A DNA stretch of 64,000 nucleotides. It comes from JAWXCE01 sp033764775. GTDB lineage: Bacteria; Pseudomonadota; Alphaproteobacteria; Rhizobiales; Rhodomicrobiaceae. Location of the stretch: assembly GCA_033764775.1 (NCBI GenBank), contig JANRIQ010000002.1, positions 124,001 to 188,000 on the forward strand, given 5' to 3'. This document shows, one piece after another, positions 43,332 through 53,288 of this stretch (position 1 is the stretch's first letter; each line of letters begins with the position of its first letter). The notes beneath the pieces are model-generated. The model made no database searches, was not told where the DNA came from, and worked only from the letters and a program-made list of their open reading frames with translations. The translations under genes and the position numbers were made by a program.

Positions 43332-46300
43332 CTAGCGCCGCGCTCCGTGCCTGAAATCGCTCAGTGACGGCGCGGCCGACGGAGCTTTCGCCGGAGCGGC
43401 GCCCGCGATGGCTTTCGCCAGATCGGCGATGGTCGGGTTGCTCATCAATTGGCGCGCCTCCAGGTTCAGCCCGGCCTCCTTGGCGCGCGCCACGATGCGG
43501 AAGATGTGGAGGGAGTCGGCGCCGAGCGCGAACAGGCGGTCGCCGACGCCGACGCTGGGGGCGCCCAGCACGTCGCGCCAGATGCGGCTCAGCGTTTCTT
43601 CGACCGGCGACAGCGTTGCAACCTCCGGCGGCGCCGATTGGCGGTCTTCGGTCATGGCGGCCAACGCCTTGCGGTCGACCTTGCCGTTGGCGGTGATGGG
43701 CATCGCCGTTGTCATGGCGAACGTGCGGGGAACCATATGGGCGGGCAGCGTCTGCGCGCAGCGCGCGGCGATGGCGTCCGGCAGGGTGGACGAATCCGCC
43801 CCGGCGACGGGTTTGATGAACGCATGCAGCGATTTCGAACCGTTCGCAGCGGTTTTGACGATCACGACCGCCTCGGCGACGCCCGGGTGTGCTGCGATCG
43901 CAGCCTCGATCTCGCCAGGCTCAACCCGGAAGCCGTTGATCTTCACCTGCTCGTCGCCGCGACCGAGAAACTCGATGACGCCGTCGGCCCGCCACCGTGC
44001 GAGGTCTCCTGTGCGATACAGCAGCGCGCCAGGCTTTTGCCCGAAACGGTCCGGCGTGAATTTCTCCGCCGTAAGGTCGGGTCGGTTCAGATAGCCGAGC
44101 GCCACGCCGTCTCCGCCCGCAAACAGTTCGCCCATCACGCCGATGGGCGCCAGACCGCCGTCCGCCGCGCAGATGTAGACCTGAGTGCCCGCAATAGGCC
44201 GCCCGATGGGGATCGGCTGCCCGGCCGGGTGATCGCGCGGGATGTCGTAGCAGCAGGTGAAGGTCGTGTTCTCGGTCGGCCCGTAGCCGTTGATGAAACG
44301 GCAATGGGGCAGCGCGGCCATGGCCTTGGCCACGTGCGGCGGGGAGAGCACGTCGCCGCCGGCCAGGATTTGCCGCAGCGGGGCGAGCGCTCCCACATTT
44401 TCATCGACGATGGCGTGGAAGAGCCCAGCCGTGAACCAAGCCGTGGTCGCCTGATGCCCGGCGATGGCGGCCGCGATTTCCGCGAGCGAGGGCTTGGGCG
44501 TCGAGACGACCGCGAGAGCGCCGCCATTCAGCAGCGCGCCCCAGATCTCGAAGGTGCTGGCGTCGAACGCCAACGGGGCCAGATGCAGGATCGTTTCGCC
44601 CGGCCCGAAGTGCGCATAGGTCTGGGCGCGCACGAGCCGAACGACGGCGCGGTGCGGGATGAGAGCGCCTTTGGGCCGGCCCGTCGACCCGGACGTGTAC
44701 ATGACGTAGGCCAGGTCGTTGGCGCCGCGCTCCACGACGACTGGCTCGGAGGAGGCCGCCGCGGCGTCAGCCATAGCCGCGCTCAAGGTTAGGACCTGTG
44801 ATCCGCCCCCCGCGTCGCTCAGCGCCACCCCTGTGTCGGTCAGCACCAGCCGAGGCTCGCAATCCGCGATCATGAGGCGCAAGCGCTCGACGGGGTGGGA
44901 CGGGTCGAACGGGGCGTAGGCCGCGCCCGCCTTCAGGATTGCAAGGATCGCTACGATCGCATCCGCCGAACGGCCGCAGGTCATCGCCACCCGGTCGCCC
45001 GGTCGCACGCCGAGCGCCTGCAAGCGCCGGGCGAGCCTGTTCGCCTGCGCGTCCAGTTCGCCATAGCTGATCGAGCTCGAACCGGATTTCAGCGCAACGA
45101 GATGCGGCGCGCCCGCCGCAACGTCCGCGAACAGCGCATGGATGCTTTTGCGCGCCGGCGCCGGAGAAGCGGCCCCCGTGATGCGCTCCTTCTCCGCCGC
45201 CGACAACAGCGCGGGCGCGCCGGCGGGCTGCGCGGCGTCCTCCGCGAACGCCTTCAGCAGCGTCTCGAACGCGGCGAGCCAGCGCCGGATCGTCGCCTCG
45301 TCATACAGATCGGTGCTGTAATCCACGTCGATGCGCAGGCCGTCGGCATGCTCGATCATGTTGAAGAACAGATCGAAATTTACGAACGCTTTCGGGTTTG
45401 GCCCGTAGGATGCGCGCAGGCCATTGAAAGACGCCGAGGCGGACATGCGCTCCAGGTTGAACTGCACGTCGGTGAGCGGCGTGCGGTTGGGCGTGCGCGG
45501 CACGTTCAGTTTGCGCACCAGCGTCCCGAAGGTGTAGCCCTGATGGTCGAGCGCCGCGCGGAGACGATTGTTGACGGAGCGCACATGGTCGCTGAGCGAT
45601 CGCTCGGACGCATAATCGGCCCGGATGGGCAGAAAATTCACGCAGTGGCCGACCAGACTCTCCTCGTCGAGGGCGGCTTGCCCCGCCATGGGCACGCCGA
45701 TCACCACGTCGTTCTGCTGCGCCAGCCGCGCGATGAGCGCATGAAGAACGCCGAGCAGCGTGCCGAAAAGCGTCGCGCCGTGCCTCGCCCCGGCCTTTTT
45801 CGCAGCCGCCGCCACATCCGCGCTGAGCGCCACGTTGACGGTTGACCCGCGGAAGGTCTTGACGGCGGGCCGCGGCCGGTCGGTCGGCAGATCGAGCGGA
45901 GCGGGCAGCCGCTGATATTCGCCGAGCCAGAAGGCTTCGTCCCCGGCGCCGCCCGTGCGTCGGCCAGCGTACTCCGCAAATGGCAGCGGGGCGGGCAGAT
46001 CGGCGCGACCCTGGCCCGTCTCCTGGTTGTAAAGCGCGGCAAGCTCGTCGATAACCACGTTAAACGACCAGCCGTCGCAGACGATGTGATGGGCGGTGAT
46101 GACGAGCGTATGCCGCTGCGGGCTCCGGCGCAGGAGCCGCGCGCGAATGAGCGGCCCGCGCTCCAGATCGAAGGGCGTCTCAGCCTCCTCGCGCAGCACG
46201 CCTGCGAAGGCCTCGCCGTCCTCGCCAATGTCCTCAATGCGCGGCGGCAGGTCGAGGTTGGGGGCGATGCGCATGCGCTCGCCGCCGCCGGGGAAGCTGC

Positions 46301-49300
46301 CGCGAAGGGCGTCCCGGCGCGCGACGACGCCGTTCAAGGCGCGGAACAGCGCGTCCGCGTCAAGTGGGCCGTCCAACTCCAGGCTGACGGACTCGTTGAA
46401 TGCGCAGGAGGCCTCGTCCCCAAGCTGGGCGGCGAGCCAGATTTCGCGCTGGCCCTCCGTGGCGGGGCAGTCAGCCGGGGCGCGCGTCTCCGCGATGGCC
46501 GCGGGCGCGCCGTCCGTGCTGCGTTTGTCCGCCAGGATGCCGACGCTTTGCAGCGCGTCGATGGACTGTTCGAAGGAGGCGGCCACATGCTCGATGTCGG
46601 CGTCGGAATGCGCCGTGGTGAGGAAGCACGGAAAACCTTCCTGCGCGTTCACGCCCAGCACCCGCATATGTTGGAAAAGCAGGCTGCTGAGTTTGTCCTC
46701 GCCGATGAAATTCAGATAGCTCCAGCTGCTGAACGACGCGATGCGGGTTTCAACGCCGCGCCGGGCCAGATGCGCGTTCATGCGCGCGGTGAGCGCCGCG
46801 GTGCGCGCCGCAAGCCGCTCCTGCAGCGCCGGGCCCTCGGCCTTCAGATGCAGGAGCACGGCGCGGGCGGCGGCTAGCACGAGAGGATGCCGCACGAACG
46901 TGCCGGCGAAAAACGTGGGCGCCGTTTCAGGCACGCTGTCGTCGCCGTAAGACCAGAAGCCGCCGTCGAGCGCGTCCATGAAGCGCGGCTTGCCCGCCAG
47001 CACGCCGATGGGCATGCCGCCGCCCACCACCTTGCCGTAGGTCGCGAGGTCGGCGCGTACGCCCCACAACGCTTGCATGCCGCCGGGATGGGCGCGGAAG
47101 CCCGTCACCACCTCGTCGAAGACAAGCGCTGTTTCGTCGGCTTCCGTGATGCGGCGCAGCTCCGCCGCGAAGTCGCGCGGTTGAAGGCCGGGATTGCGGC
47201 TCTGCACGGGTTCGACGATGACTGCGGCCAAGTCGCCGATGCTTTGGCGCACCCATTCAAGGCTTTCAGGCGCAGCGTAGGGCAGCACCACGATGTTGGA
47301 GACCGAGTCTTGCGGGATGCCGGGGGCGACGGGCAGCGCGATGGGGGCCTGAGCGCGCCGGCCGGGGCGCACCAGCACCTCGTCGAACTGGCCGTGATAG
47401 GCGCCAGTGAACACGGCCACCTTGTCGCGCCCGGTGACCGCCCGCGCCACGCGCATCGCCGCCATCACCGCCTCGGAACCGGTGTTGCAGAAGGTGACCC
47501 GCTCATTGCCGGTCATCTCGCTGAACAGGCTAGCGACCTCCCCGGCGAGCGGGCTTTGTGGGCCGATGGCGAAGCCTTTTCCCATCTGCTCGGCAATCGC
47601 CTCCAGCACGAAGTCGGGGGCGTGGCCGAACATGGTCTGCCCGTAGCCGTTCACCAGGTCGATATACTCGTTGCCGTCCAAATCCCAGATTTTCGAGCCT
47701 TTCGAGCGCGCCGCGACGATAGGGTAGACCAGCTCTTTCCACTCGGCGCGGAAGCCGGACGCGGTGCGCGGGTCGGCCAGCGTCGCGCGGTTTGCCTGGG
47801 TCGCCCGTTTCGCGGTCGGGGTGCGGGCTTCGGCGCGCGCCGTCAGCTCGGCGATGAAGCGCCTCTGCTCGTCCGTGACGGAGGCGGTTTGGCCGCCGCT
47901 GCGATAGACCTGGAAGCGGGACGGGGTCTCGCTCGGCTCCGGCAGCGTCACGGCGGGTTTCGGCGTCGGCTGGGGAGAGGGCATGGCCACCGCCGCGCCG
48001 CCGCCCAGCATCGCCTGCTGTTGCTGGAACAGCGCCGGCATGGCTTGGATCTGCGCGCGGAACAGCTCCTGCATGTCGCCGCCAGGCGCAGACCCGCTCG
48101 GTCCCGCCATCGGCGTGGGCGTGGCGATCGCGGTCAGCGCAGGCGTGGCCGCGCGTTTGGCCGCCGCGCCGCTTTTCGCCAGGTGTCGCTCCAGCGCCGC
48201 GATGCTCGGAATGTCGTTCAGAAGCTGGCGGAAAGTGATCTTGACCCCATACTCCTTCTGCACCTGCGTCGCGAACTGCGCCAGAAACAGCGAGTCGAAA
48301 CCGAGCTCCAAAAACGACGCGGCGCGATCGCCCTCGCTCATGGCCGCTCCAGAGAGGCTCTCAAGCATAACGGCGAGTTCCGCTGCGAGAGCGTCGGGCG
48401 CGGCTGCAGGCGCGGTGTTTTGCGGCATGACGACCTCCATGACAGGCGCGGGCGTTAACGGCGCGGGGGCGAGCGCGGGCAGGCTGCTGCGGCGCGGGGC
48501 GGGCGCGTCAATCCAATGACGTTTGCGGGCGAAGGGATAGGTGGGCAGGCGTGTGCGGCGCGCCATCGGATCGGGGCGCTCGTCCATAGGCGCGTTCGCC
48601 GTCCAGAGCGCGGCCTCGGCCTCAAGCATTGCGTGCGCGGCGTTGACGTCGCTCGCGGCGTCCGGAAGGGACGCGGCCACGCATCGTGCGGCGTCCCGGG
48701 CAAGCGTTTGGAGCGCGAAGGTCGTGAGCGTGCGCCCCGGGCCGACCTCGAGCAGTGCGGGCGCGCCCAGCGACGCCGCCGTTGCGAGCGCGTCGGCGAA
48801 GCGCACAGTTTCGCGGGCGTGCCGGGCCCAATAGGCCGGGGACACGGCGTCGGCCTCGGCGATCCACTGGCCGGTGACGCACGACACGAACGGAATTTGC
48901 GGCGGGCCAAGGCGAATTGTCCGCAAATGCGCCTCGAAGGGCGCGACGGCCGTCTCGACCATGGCGCTGTGAAAGGCGTGCGACGTGTGCAGCCGCCGAT
49001 GCGCGCCGTCCGCCGCCGTCAATCGCGCCTCCAACTCGGCGATCGCGTCGAACGGGCCGGACGCGACGCAGAGCTGCGGCGCGTTCACGGCGGCGATGTT
49101 CACCTGGGGCGGCAGCATGGGCCGGAGCGCGGACTCGCTCATCCGCACGCCAAGCATGGCGCCCGTCGGTAAATCCTGCATGAGGCGCGCGCGGAAGCAG
49201 ATCGCCGCGACGGCGTCCTCAAAGCGGATCACGCCGCTTAGGCAGGCGGCGACGAGCTCGCCGACGCTGTGCCCCATCATCGCAGCCGGCGTTACGCCGC

Positions 49301-51143
49301 GGCTCATCCACAGCCGCGCCAGCGCATGCTCTACAAGGAACAAGGCCGGCTGCGCGAAGATCGTGGAGCGGATCGGGTGCGGCGCATCGTCGGCGGCGGG
49401 CGCGCTGTCATACAAAAGCGCGATGAGGTCTTCGCCGAGACGGTCGCGCACGATCTCTGCGCCCTCGATCATGGCGCGGCGGAAGACAGGCTCGGCGTCA
49501 TAAAGCGCGCGGCCCATGCCGGGATATTGCGAGCCTTGGCCGGGAAACATGAACACGACCGGCGGCGGCGACGCGGGCGCCTGCGCGCCGACGGCCGCGC
49601 GCAGCTTGGCCGCCGCCTCGGCCGCGTCGGCCGCCACGATGGCGCTGCGCCACGGGAACGCTTTCCGCCCGTTCAGCGTGAAGGCGATGTCTGCAATGGG
49701 CGCGGGGGATGTTTCTATGTGGCTGGCCAAGCGATCGCGCACGCGCGCGAGGTCGGCTTCGGTGCGCGCCGACGCCCGGATGACGACCGGACGGGCGGGC
49801 ATGACGCGCGGCGTGACGACCGGCGCCTCCTCCAGCACGGCGTGCACATTGGTGCCGCCCACGCCGAATGAGCTGACGCCCGCGCGCCGGGGTTCGCCGC
49901 CAGGGCCTCGCGTCCACTCTTCTTCGGCGGCGTTGATGCGGAACGGGCTGTCGCCAAGATTGAGCGCCGGGTTCGGCGCGCTGAAGTGCAACAGCGGCGG
50001 GATGACGCCGTCGCGCAGGGACAGCGCCGCGCGCATCAGGCCGGTCACGCCGGCGGCGGCGTCCAGATGTCCGAGATTGGCTTTGGTGGAGCCGATGCGG
50101 CAAAAGCCGCGCTCGCCGGTGGTCTCCCGGAACGCCTTCGTCAGCCCGGCGAACTCGATCGGGTCGCCGAGCGGCGTCGCCGTGCCATGCGCCTCCACAT
50201 AGCCGATGGAGCGCGCCGACACCCCGGCGATGGCGTGCGCCGCGGCGATGACGGCCGCCTGGCCGTCCACGCTCGGGGCGGTGTAGCCGACCTTGCCCGC
50301 GCCGTCGTTGTTTACGGCGGTTGCGCGGATGACGGCGTAGATGTCGTCCCGGTCGGCCAGCGCATCCTCCAGCCGCTTCAGCGCCACCACGCCGCAACCG
50401 GAGCCGAACACCGTGCCCGCGGCCTCGGCGTCGAAGGGCCGGCAGCGGCCGTCAGGCGAGACCATGCCGCCCTCCTGCGCCAGATAGCCGCGCTCCTGCG
50501 GAAAACTGATCGACGCTGCGCCGGCGAGCGCCAGGTCCGATTGATAGAGCAGCAGGCTCTGGCAGGCTTGCGCGACGGCGAGCAGCGAGGTCGAGCATGC
50601 CGTCGCGATGTTGATCGCCGGCCCGCGCAGATCGAGCTTGTAGGCGGCGCGCGTGGCGAGGAAGTCGGCGCCGGCCCCGGTCAGCATCGCGTAGTTGTCG
50701 ACTTGAAAGCCGGAGGTGAAGCGCTCGATGGTTTCGCGGTCGCCGCAGACGTGATGGAGGAAATAGGTGCTCAGGCTGCAGCCGGCGAAAACCCCGACGG
50801 CGCCCTTGTAACGGCTTGGGTCGCAGCCCGCGTCCTCCAGCGCCTCCCATGCGCATTCGAGGAAAATGCGATGCTGCGGGTCCATGAGCGCCGCCTCGCG
50901 CGGATGGACGCCGAAAAACTCCGCGTCGAACTTGTCCACGTCGTCGAGCACGGGCCGAGCGCGCACAAAATTGGGTGCGCGGCGCACATCGTCGGCGTGG
51001 GCGTCGGTCAGCTCGGCGTCCGTGAAATGGCGAATGCAGTCGCGCCCGGCCTTCACATTCGCCCACATCTCCTCAGGCGTGGAGGCGCCAGGGAAGCGGC
51101 CCGCCATGCCGACGATCGCGATGGCGTTGAGGGGCGCGCTCAT
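43332..51143 (-). CDS. hybrid PKS-aminotransferase-NRPS megasynthase
   Basis: 2603 residues. Order: KS (Cys183 in TACSTSL; both His motifs VEAHGTAT and KANLGHL); AT (GHSVGE Ser near 625, with HAFH typical of malonyl loading); ACP (LGFDSL near 951); class III PLP aminotransferase (about 1100-1530, Lys in TYGKVVGGG near 1371); C (HHIVCDG near 1684); A (YTSGSTGRPKG near 2148); PCP (LGADSL near 2544). There is no KR, DH or ER, so the beta-keto group stays for the aminotransferase, as in microcystin McyE and mycosubtilin MycA. By eye, the A pocket reads D-A-F-W-L-G-G-T-F, close to a valine code. It overlaps the loading-module gene by 4 nt. Confidence 0.93.
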   Translation of the reverse strand: MSAPLNAIAIVGMAGRFPGASTPEEMWANVKAGRDCIRHFTDAELTDAHADDVRRAPNFVRARPVLDDVDKFDAEFFGVHPREAALMDPQHRIFLECAWEALEDAGCDPSRYKGAVGVFAGCSLSTYFLHHVCGDRETIERFTSGFQVDNYAMLTGAGADFLATRAAYKLDLRGPAINIATACSTSLLAVAQACQSLLLYQSDLALAGAASISFPQERGYLAQEGGMVSPDGRCRPFDAEAAGTVFGSGCGVVALKRLEDALADRDDIYAVIRATAVNNDGAGKVGYTAPSVDGQAAVIAAAHAIAGVSARSIGYVEAHGTATPLGDPIEFAGLTKAFRETTGERGFCRIGSTKANLGHLDAAAGVTGLMRAALSLRDGVIPPLLHFSAPNPALNLGDSPFRINAAEEEWTRGPGGEPRRAGVSSFGVGGTNVHAVLEEAPVVTPRVMPARPVVIRASARTEADLARVRDRLASHIETSPAPIADIAFTLNGRKAFPWRSAIVAADAAEAAAKLRAAVGAQAPASPPPVVFMFPGQGSQYPGMGRALYDAEPVFRRAMIEGAEIVRDRLGEDLIALLYDSAPAADDAPHPIRSTIFAQPALFLVEHALARLWMSRGVTPAAMMGHSVGELVAACLSGVIRFEDAVAAICFRARLMQDLPTGAMLGVRMSESALRPMLPPQVNIAAVNAPQLCVASGPFDAIAELEARLTAADGAHRRLHTSHAFHSAMVETAVAPFEAHLRTIRLGPPQIPFVSCVTGQWIAEADAVSPAYWARHARETVRFADALATAASLGAPALLEVGPGRTLTTFALQTLARDAARCVAASLPDAASDVNAAHAMLEAEAALWTANAPMDERPDPMARRTRLPTYPFARKRHWIDAPAPRRSSLPALAPAPLTPAPVMEVVMPQNTAPAAAPDALAAELAVMLESLSGAAMSEGDRAASFLELGFDSLFLAQFATQVQKEYGVKITFRQLLNDIPSIAALERHLAKSGAAAKRAATPALTAIATPTPMAGPSGSAPGGDMQELFRAQIQAMPALFQQQQAMLGGGAAVAMPSPQPTPKPAVTLPEPSETPSRFQVYRSGGQTASVTDEQRRFIAELTARAEARTPTAKRATQANRATLADPRTASGFRAEWKELVYPIVAARSKGSKIWDLDGNEYIDLVNGYGQTMFGHAPDFVLEAIAEQMGKGFAIGPQSPLAGEVASLFSEMTGNERVTFCNTGSEAVMAAMRVARAVTGRDKVAVFTGAYHGQFDEVLVRPGRRAQAPIALPVAPGIPQDSVSNIVVLPYAAPESLEWVRQSIGDLAAVIVEPVQSRNPGLQPRDFAAELRRITEADETALVFDEVVTGFRAHPGGMQALWGVRADLATYGKVVGGGMPIGVLAGKPRFMDALDGGFWSYGDDSVPETAPTFFAGTFVRHPLVLAAARAVLLHLKAEGPALQERLAARTAALTARMNAHLARRGVETRIASFSSWSYLNFIGEDKLSSLLFQHMRVLGVNAQEGFPCFLTTAHSDADIEHVAASFEQSIDALQSVGILADKRSTDGAPAAIAETRAPADCPATEGQREIWLAAQLGDEASCAFNESVSLELDGPLDADALFRALNGVVARRDALRGSFPGGGERMRIAPNLDLPPRIEDIGEDGEAFAGVLREEAETPFDLERGPLIRARLLRRSPQRHTLVITAHHIVCDGWSFNVVIDELAALYNQETGQGRADLPAPLPFAEYAGRRTGGAGDEAFWLGEYQRLPAPLDLPTDRPRPAVKTFRGSTVNVALSADVAAAAKKAGARHGATLFGTLLGVLHALIARLAQQNDVVIGVPMAGQAALDEESLVGHCVNFLPIRADYASERSLSDHVRSVNNRLRAALDHQGYTFGTLVRKLNVPRTPNRTPLTDVQFNLERMSASASFNGLRASYGPNPKAFVNFDLFFNMIEHADGLRIDVDYSTDLYDEATIRRWLAAFETLLKAFAEDAAQPAGAPALLSAAEKERITGAASPAPARKSIHALFADVAAGAPHLVALKSGSSSISYGELDAQANRLARRLQALGVRPGDRVAMTCGRSADAIVAILAILKAGAAYAPFDPSHPVERLRLMIADCEPRLVLTDTGVALSDAGGGSQVLTLSAAMADAAAASSEPVVVERGANDLAYVMYTSGSTGRPKGALIPHRAVVRLVRAQTYAHFGPGETILHLAPLAFDASTFEIWGALLNGGALAVVSTPKPSLAEIAAAIAGHQATTAWFTAGLFHAIVDENVGALAPLRQILAGGDVLSPPHVAKAMAALPHCRFINGYGPTENTTFTCCYDIPRDHPAGQPIPIGRPIAGTQVYICAADGGLAPIGVMGELFAGGDGVALGYLNRPDLTAEKFTPDRFGQKPGALLYRTGDLARWRADGVIEFLGRGDEQVKINGFRVEPGEIEAAIAAHPGVAEAVVIVKTAANGSKSLHAFIKPVAGADSSTLPDAIAARCAQTLPAHMVPRTFAMTTAMPITANGKVDRKALAAMTEDRQSAPPEVATLSPVEETLSRIWRDVLGAPSVGVGDRLFALGADSLHIFRIVARAKEAGLNLEARQLMSNPTIADLAKAIAGAAPAKAPSAAPSLSDFRHGARR

Positions 51144-53062
51144 GACCCGGCCCGTCCGTTTTGGCGCGCGGCGGCAAGCGCCCGCAGCGCTTCGGCCTGG
51201 CGGGAGGCGTGGCTCGACGGCCCGGCGCCGTGACGCTTCTCTGACGCCGATGATGCGGCGGCATGCAGGTGCGCCGCCAGGCTGCGCAGATTGGGCCGGC
51301 TGAACAGGTCGATCACCTGCACCTCGGCGTACAGTTCGCGCTGGATCGCCGCATGGGCTTGGCGCAACAGCATCGACGTGCCGCCGCGGTCAAAAAAATT
51401 ATCCTCCGGCGGGAGATGCGGCGTGGACAACACCCGGGTGAAGATGGCGGCGAGCGCTCGCTCCCATTCTATCGCTGATTGGGGTGGGGTCGGCGCCGCC
51501 ACGGTCGCGGCGTCCGGCGCGCCCGGTTGGGCGGCGCCGCCTTGCTCGAACAGCGCGCGCACCGCGAGCCGGTCGGCCTTGCCGTTGGCGTTCAGCGGGA
51601 TGTCGTCGAGCCGCATGATGGTCTGCGGCTGCATGTAGGGCGGCAGCGCGTCGCGGCAGAAACGCGTCATGCCCGCCTCGTCCAGTTCGCCGTCGCCCGC
51701 GAAAGCGAGGCACAGCCGGTCGCCGTAGGGACTGCGCACCAGGGCCGTTACGGCGCGGCGCACGCCCGGCGCGCCCTGCGCGGTGCGGTCGATCTCCTCC
51801 AACTCGATGCGGTGACCGCTGACTTTGACCTGGTTGTCGGCGCGGCCCGCGAACCACAAACGACCATCCGTGTCCTGGCTGACCAGGTCGCCGGTTCGGT
51901 ACATGACGGAGCGGTAGGCGTTCTGGCGCGGGTCTTGGACGAAGCGGCGCGCGGTCTCGTCCGGGTTGCGCATGTAGCCGAGGCCGACGCAGGGGCCGCC
52001 GATCCACAACTCACCCTTCTCGCCGAGCGGGACCTCGCGAAGGTCTTCATCAAGAACCGCGTGCGAGAAATCTCGGTGCATGCGTCCGATGGAGGCGAAC
52101 GGCCCCTTGCAATCGGCCAACTCCGCCGGAGTGATCTCTATGCTGGAGCATATGCAGCTTGTCTCCGTCGGGCCATAGACATTGACGAAGCGCGCGCGGC
52201 CGCGGAACGCAGCTTCAAAGCGCCGCAGCCGCTCGAGGGGGAAGCCTTCGCCGCCGAACATGAAGACGCGGGCGTCCGGCAGGTTTTCCGGCGTCAGGAG
52301 GCCCATGTCGTCGAGCAGCAGGAAAAACGTCGGCACCGCGAAGATCATGGACGCGCGAGACGCGCGCAACGTCTCAACCCATTGGCGCGGATTTGTCTCA
52401 TGCCCCACATCGACGGGAGCCAGGGTCGCCCCATTCACTAGCCCGCAGTAAAAGTCGAAAACCGAATTGTCGAAATGGGTCGGATTGACGGCCGAGAATG
52501 TGCGCGCGGCCGCGCCGCCGAGCAGTTCGTCCGCCCACCGCATCAGGCTGAGCACGCCGTACTGCGGCATCACCGCTCCCTTCGGCTCGCCGGTGGAGCC
52601 TGACGTGAACATCACATAGGCCGGGTGCGAATGCGTGACGTCGGCCGGCGCGTCGCTGGCGGCGTCAGGCCATGCGTCGCGGAACATCGCGCCCGGCTGC
52701 ATGCGCTCCACGTGGCCAAACGCGTTCGCCGCGCCGTCGCATACGCTGACTAGCAGCTGCGGTTCAAGGCGCGAGAGCATTTTAGCCGTGCGCGGCTCTG
52801 GATTCTTCGGATCAATATGCGCGTAAATCGCGCCCATGCGCAGCGCGCCAAGCATGAGCGCGTAGACCTCGACGCATTTCGGCGTTTGCAGCGTGAGAAC
52901 GTCGCCGCATTTTAGCCCTTTCGCCGCCAAAAAGGCGTGGGCCCGCCGCGCGAGGAGGTGAAGGTCGGAGAATGTGACGCGCTCAGCGGGAAAATGGAGG
53001 GCGAGTTTCTCGGGCGCCCTCATGGCTGCGGTCTCGAAGGCGCGCCACAAATTTTGTTCCAT
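51140..53062 (-). CDS. NRPS loading module (A-PCP)
   Basis: 640 residues. The adenylation domain has AYVMFTSGSTGEPKG near 154, NVYGPTETSC, YRTGDLVSQDTDGRLWFAGR and the Lys motif LNANGKADR. The carrier domain follows (DRGGTSMLLRQ, Ser near 562). No condensation domain, so it should start the chain. By eye the pocket reads D-N-F-F-M-G-V-C, which I cannot match to a known substrate; Asp235 is present, so an alpha-amino acid is likely. The A4 segment HFDNSVFDFY resembles DltA-type carriers. It is the first gene of the operon; its promoter lies in the 226-base gap before it. Confidence 0.9.
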   Translation of the reverse strand: MEQNLWRAFETAAMRAPEKLALHFPAERVTFSDLHLLARRAHAFLAAKGLKCGDVLTLQTPKCVEVYALMLGALRMGAIYAHIDPKNPEPRTAKMLSRLEPQLLVSVCDGAANAFGHVERMQPGAMFRDAWPDAASDAPADVTHSHPAYVMFTSGSTGEPKGAVMPQYGVLSLMRWADELLGGAAARTFSAVNPTHFDNSVFDFYCGLVNGATLAPVDVGHETNPRQWVETLRASRASMIFAVPTFFLLLDDMGLLTPENLPDARVFMFGGEGFPLERLRRFEAAFRGRARFVNVYGPTETSCICSSIEITPAELADCKGPFASIGRMHRDFSHAVLDEDLREVPLGEKGELWIGGPCVGLGYMRNPDETARRFVQDPRQNAYRSVMYRTGDLVSQDTDGRLWFAGRADNQVKVSGHRIELEEIDRTAQGAPGVRRAVTALVRSPYGDRLCLAFAGDGELDEAGMTRFCRDALPPYMQPQTIMRLDDIPLNANGKADRLAVRALFEQGGAAQPGAPDAATVAAPTPPQSAIEWERALAAIFTRVLSTPHLPPEDNFFDRGGTSMLLRQAHAAIQRELYAEVQVIDLFSRPNLRSLAAHLHAAASSASEKRHGAGPSSHASRQAEALRALAAARQNGRAGS

Positions 53063-53288
53063 AATGCGGGCCTAGTAAAAGATCACGCTCTGCGATGTTG
53101 CGCCTGAATTTCCAATGTATTTACACCGTATGAAAGCCCTGACCAATCCAACTCAGTTACAGAGCTAAAGCAACGTGGACGGCGTTCCAGAATAGCACGC
53201 GGCATCACTGTGGATCACCCAAAGCTCGACACGCAAAAATTTGTAGGCAAATACCACGGCGCACCAGCGCAAACAAGGGCCGCGGGGG

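Noticed and set aside
43332..51143. Long open frames on the plus strand opposite the megasynthase (for example 46887-48458 and 49986-51233)
   Set aside because: They are antisense shadows of GC-rich coding, with Arg/Gly/Ala/His-rich low-complexity content and no family motifs; the minus strand has complete domains.
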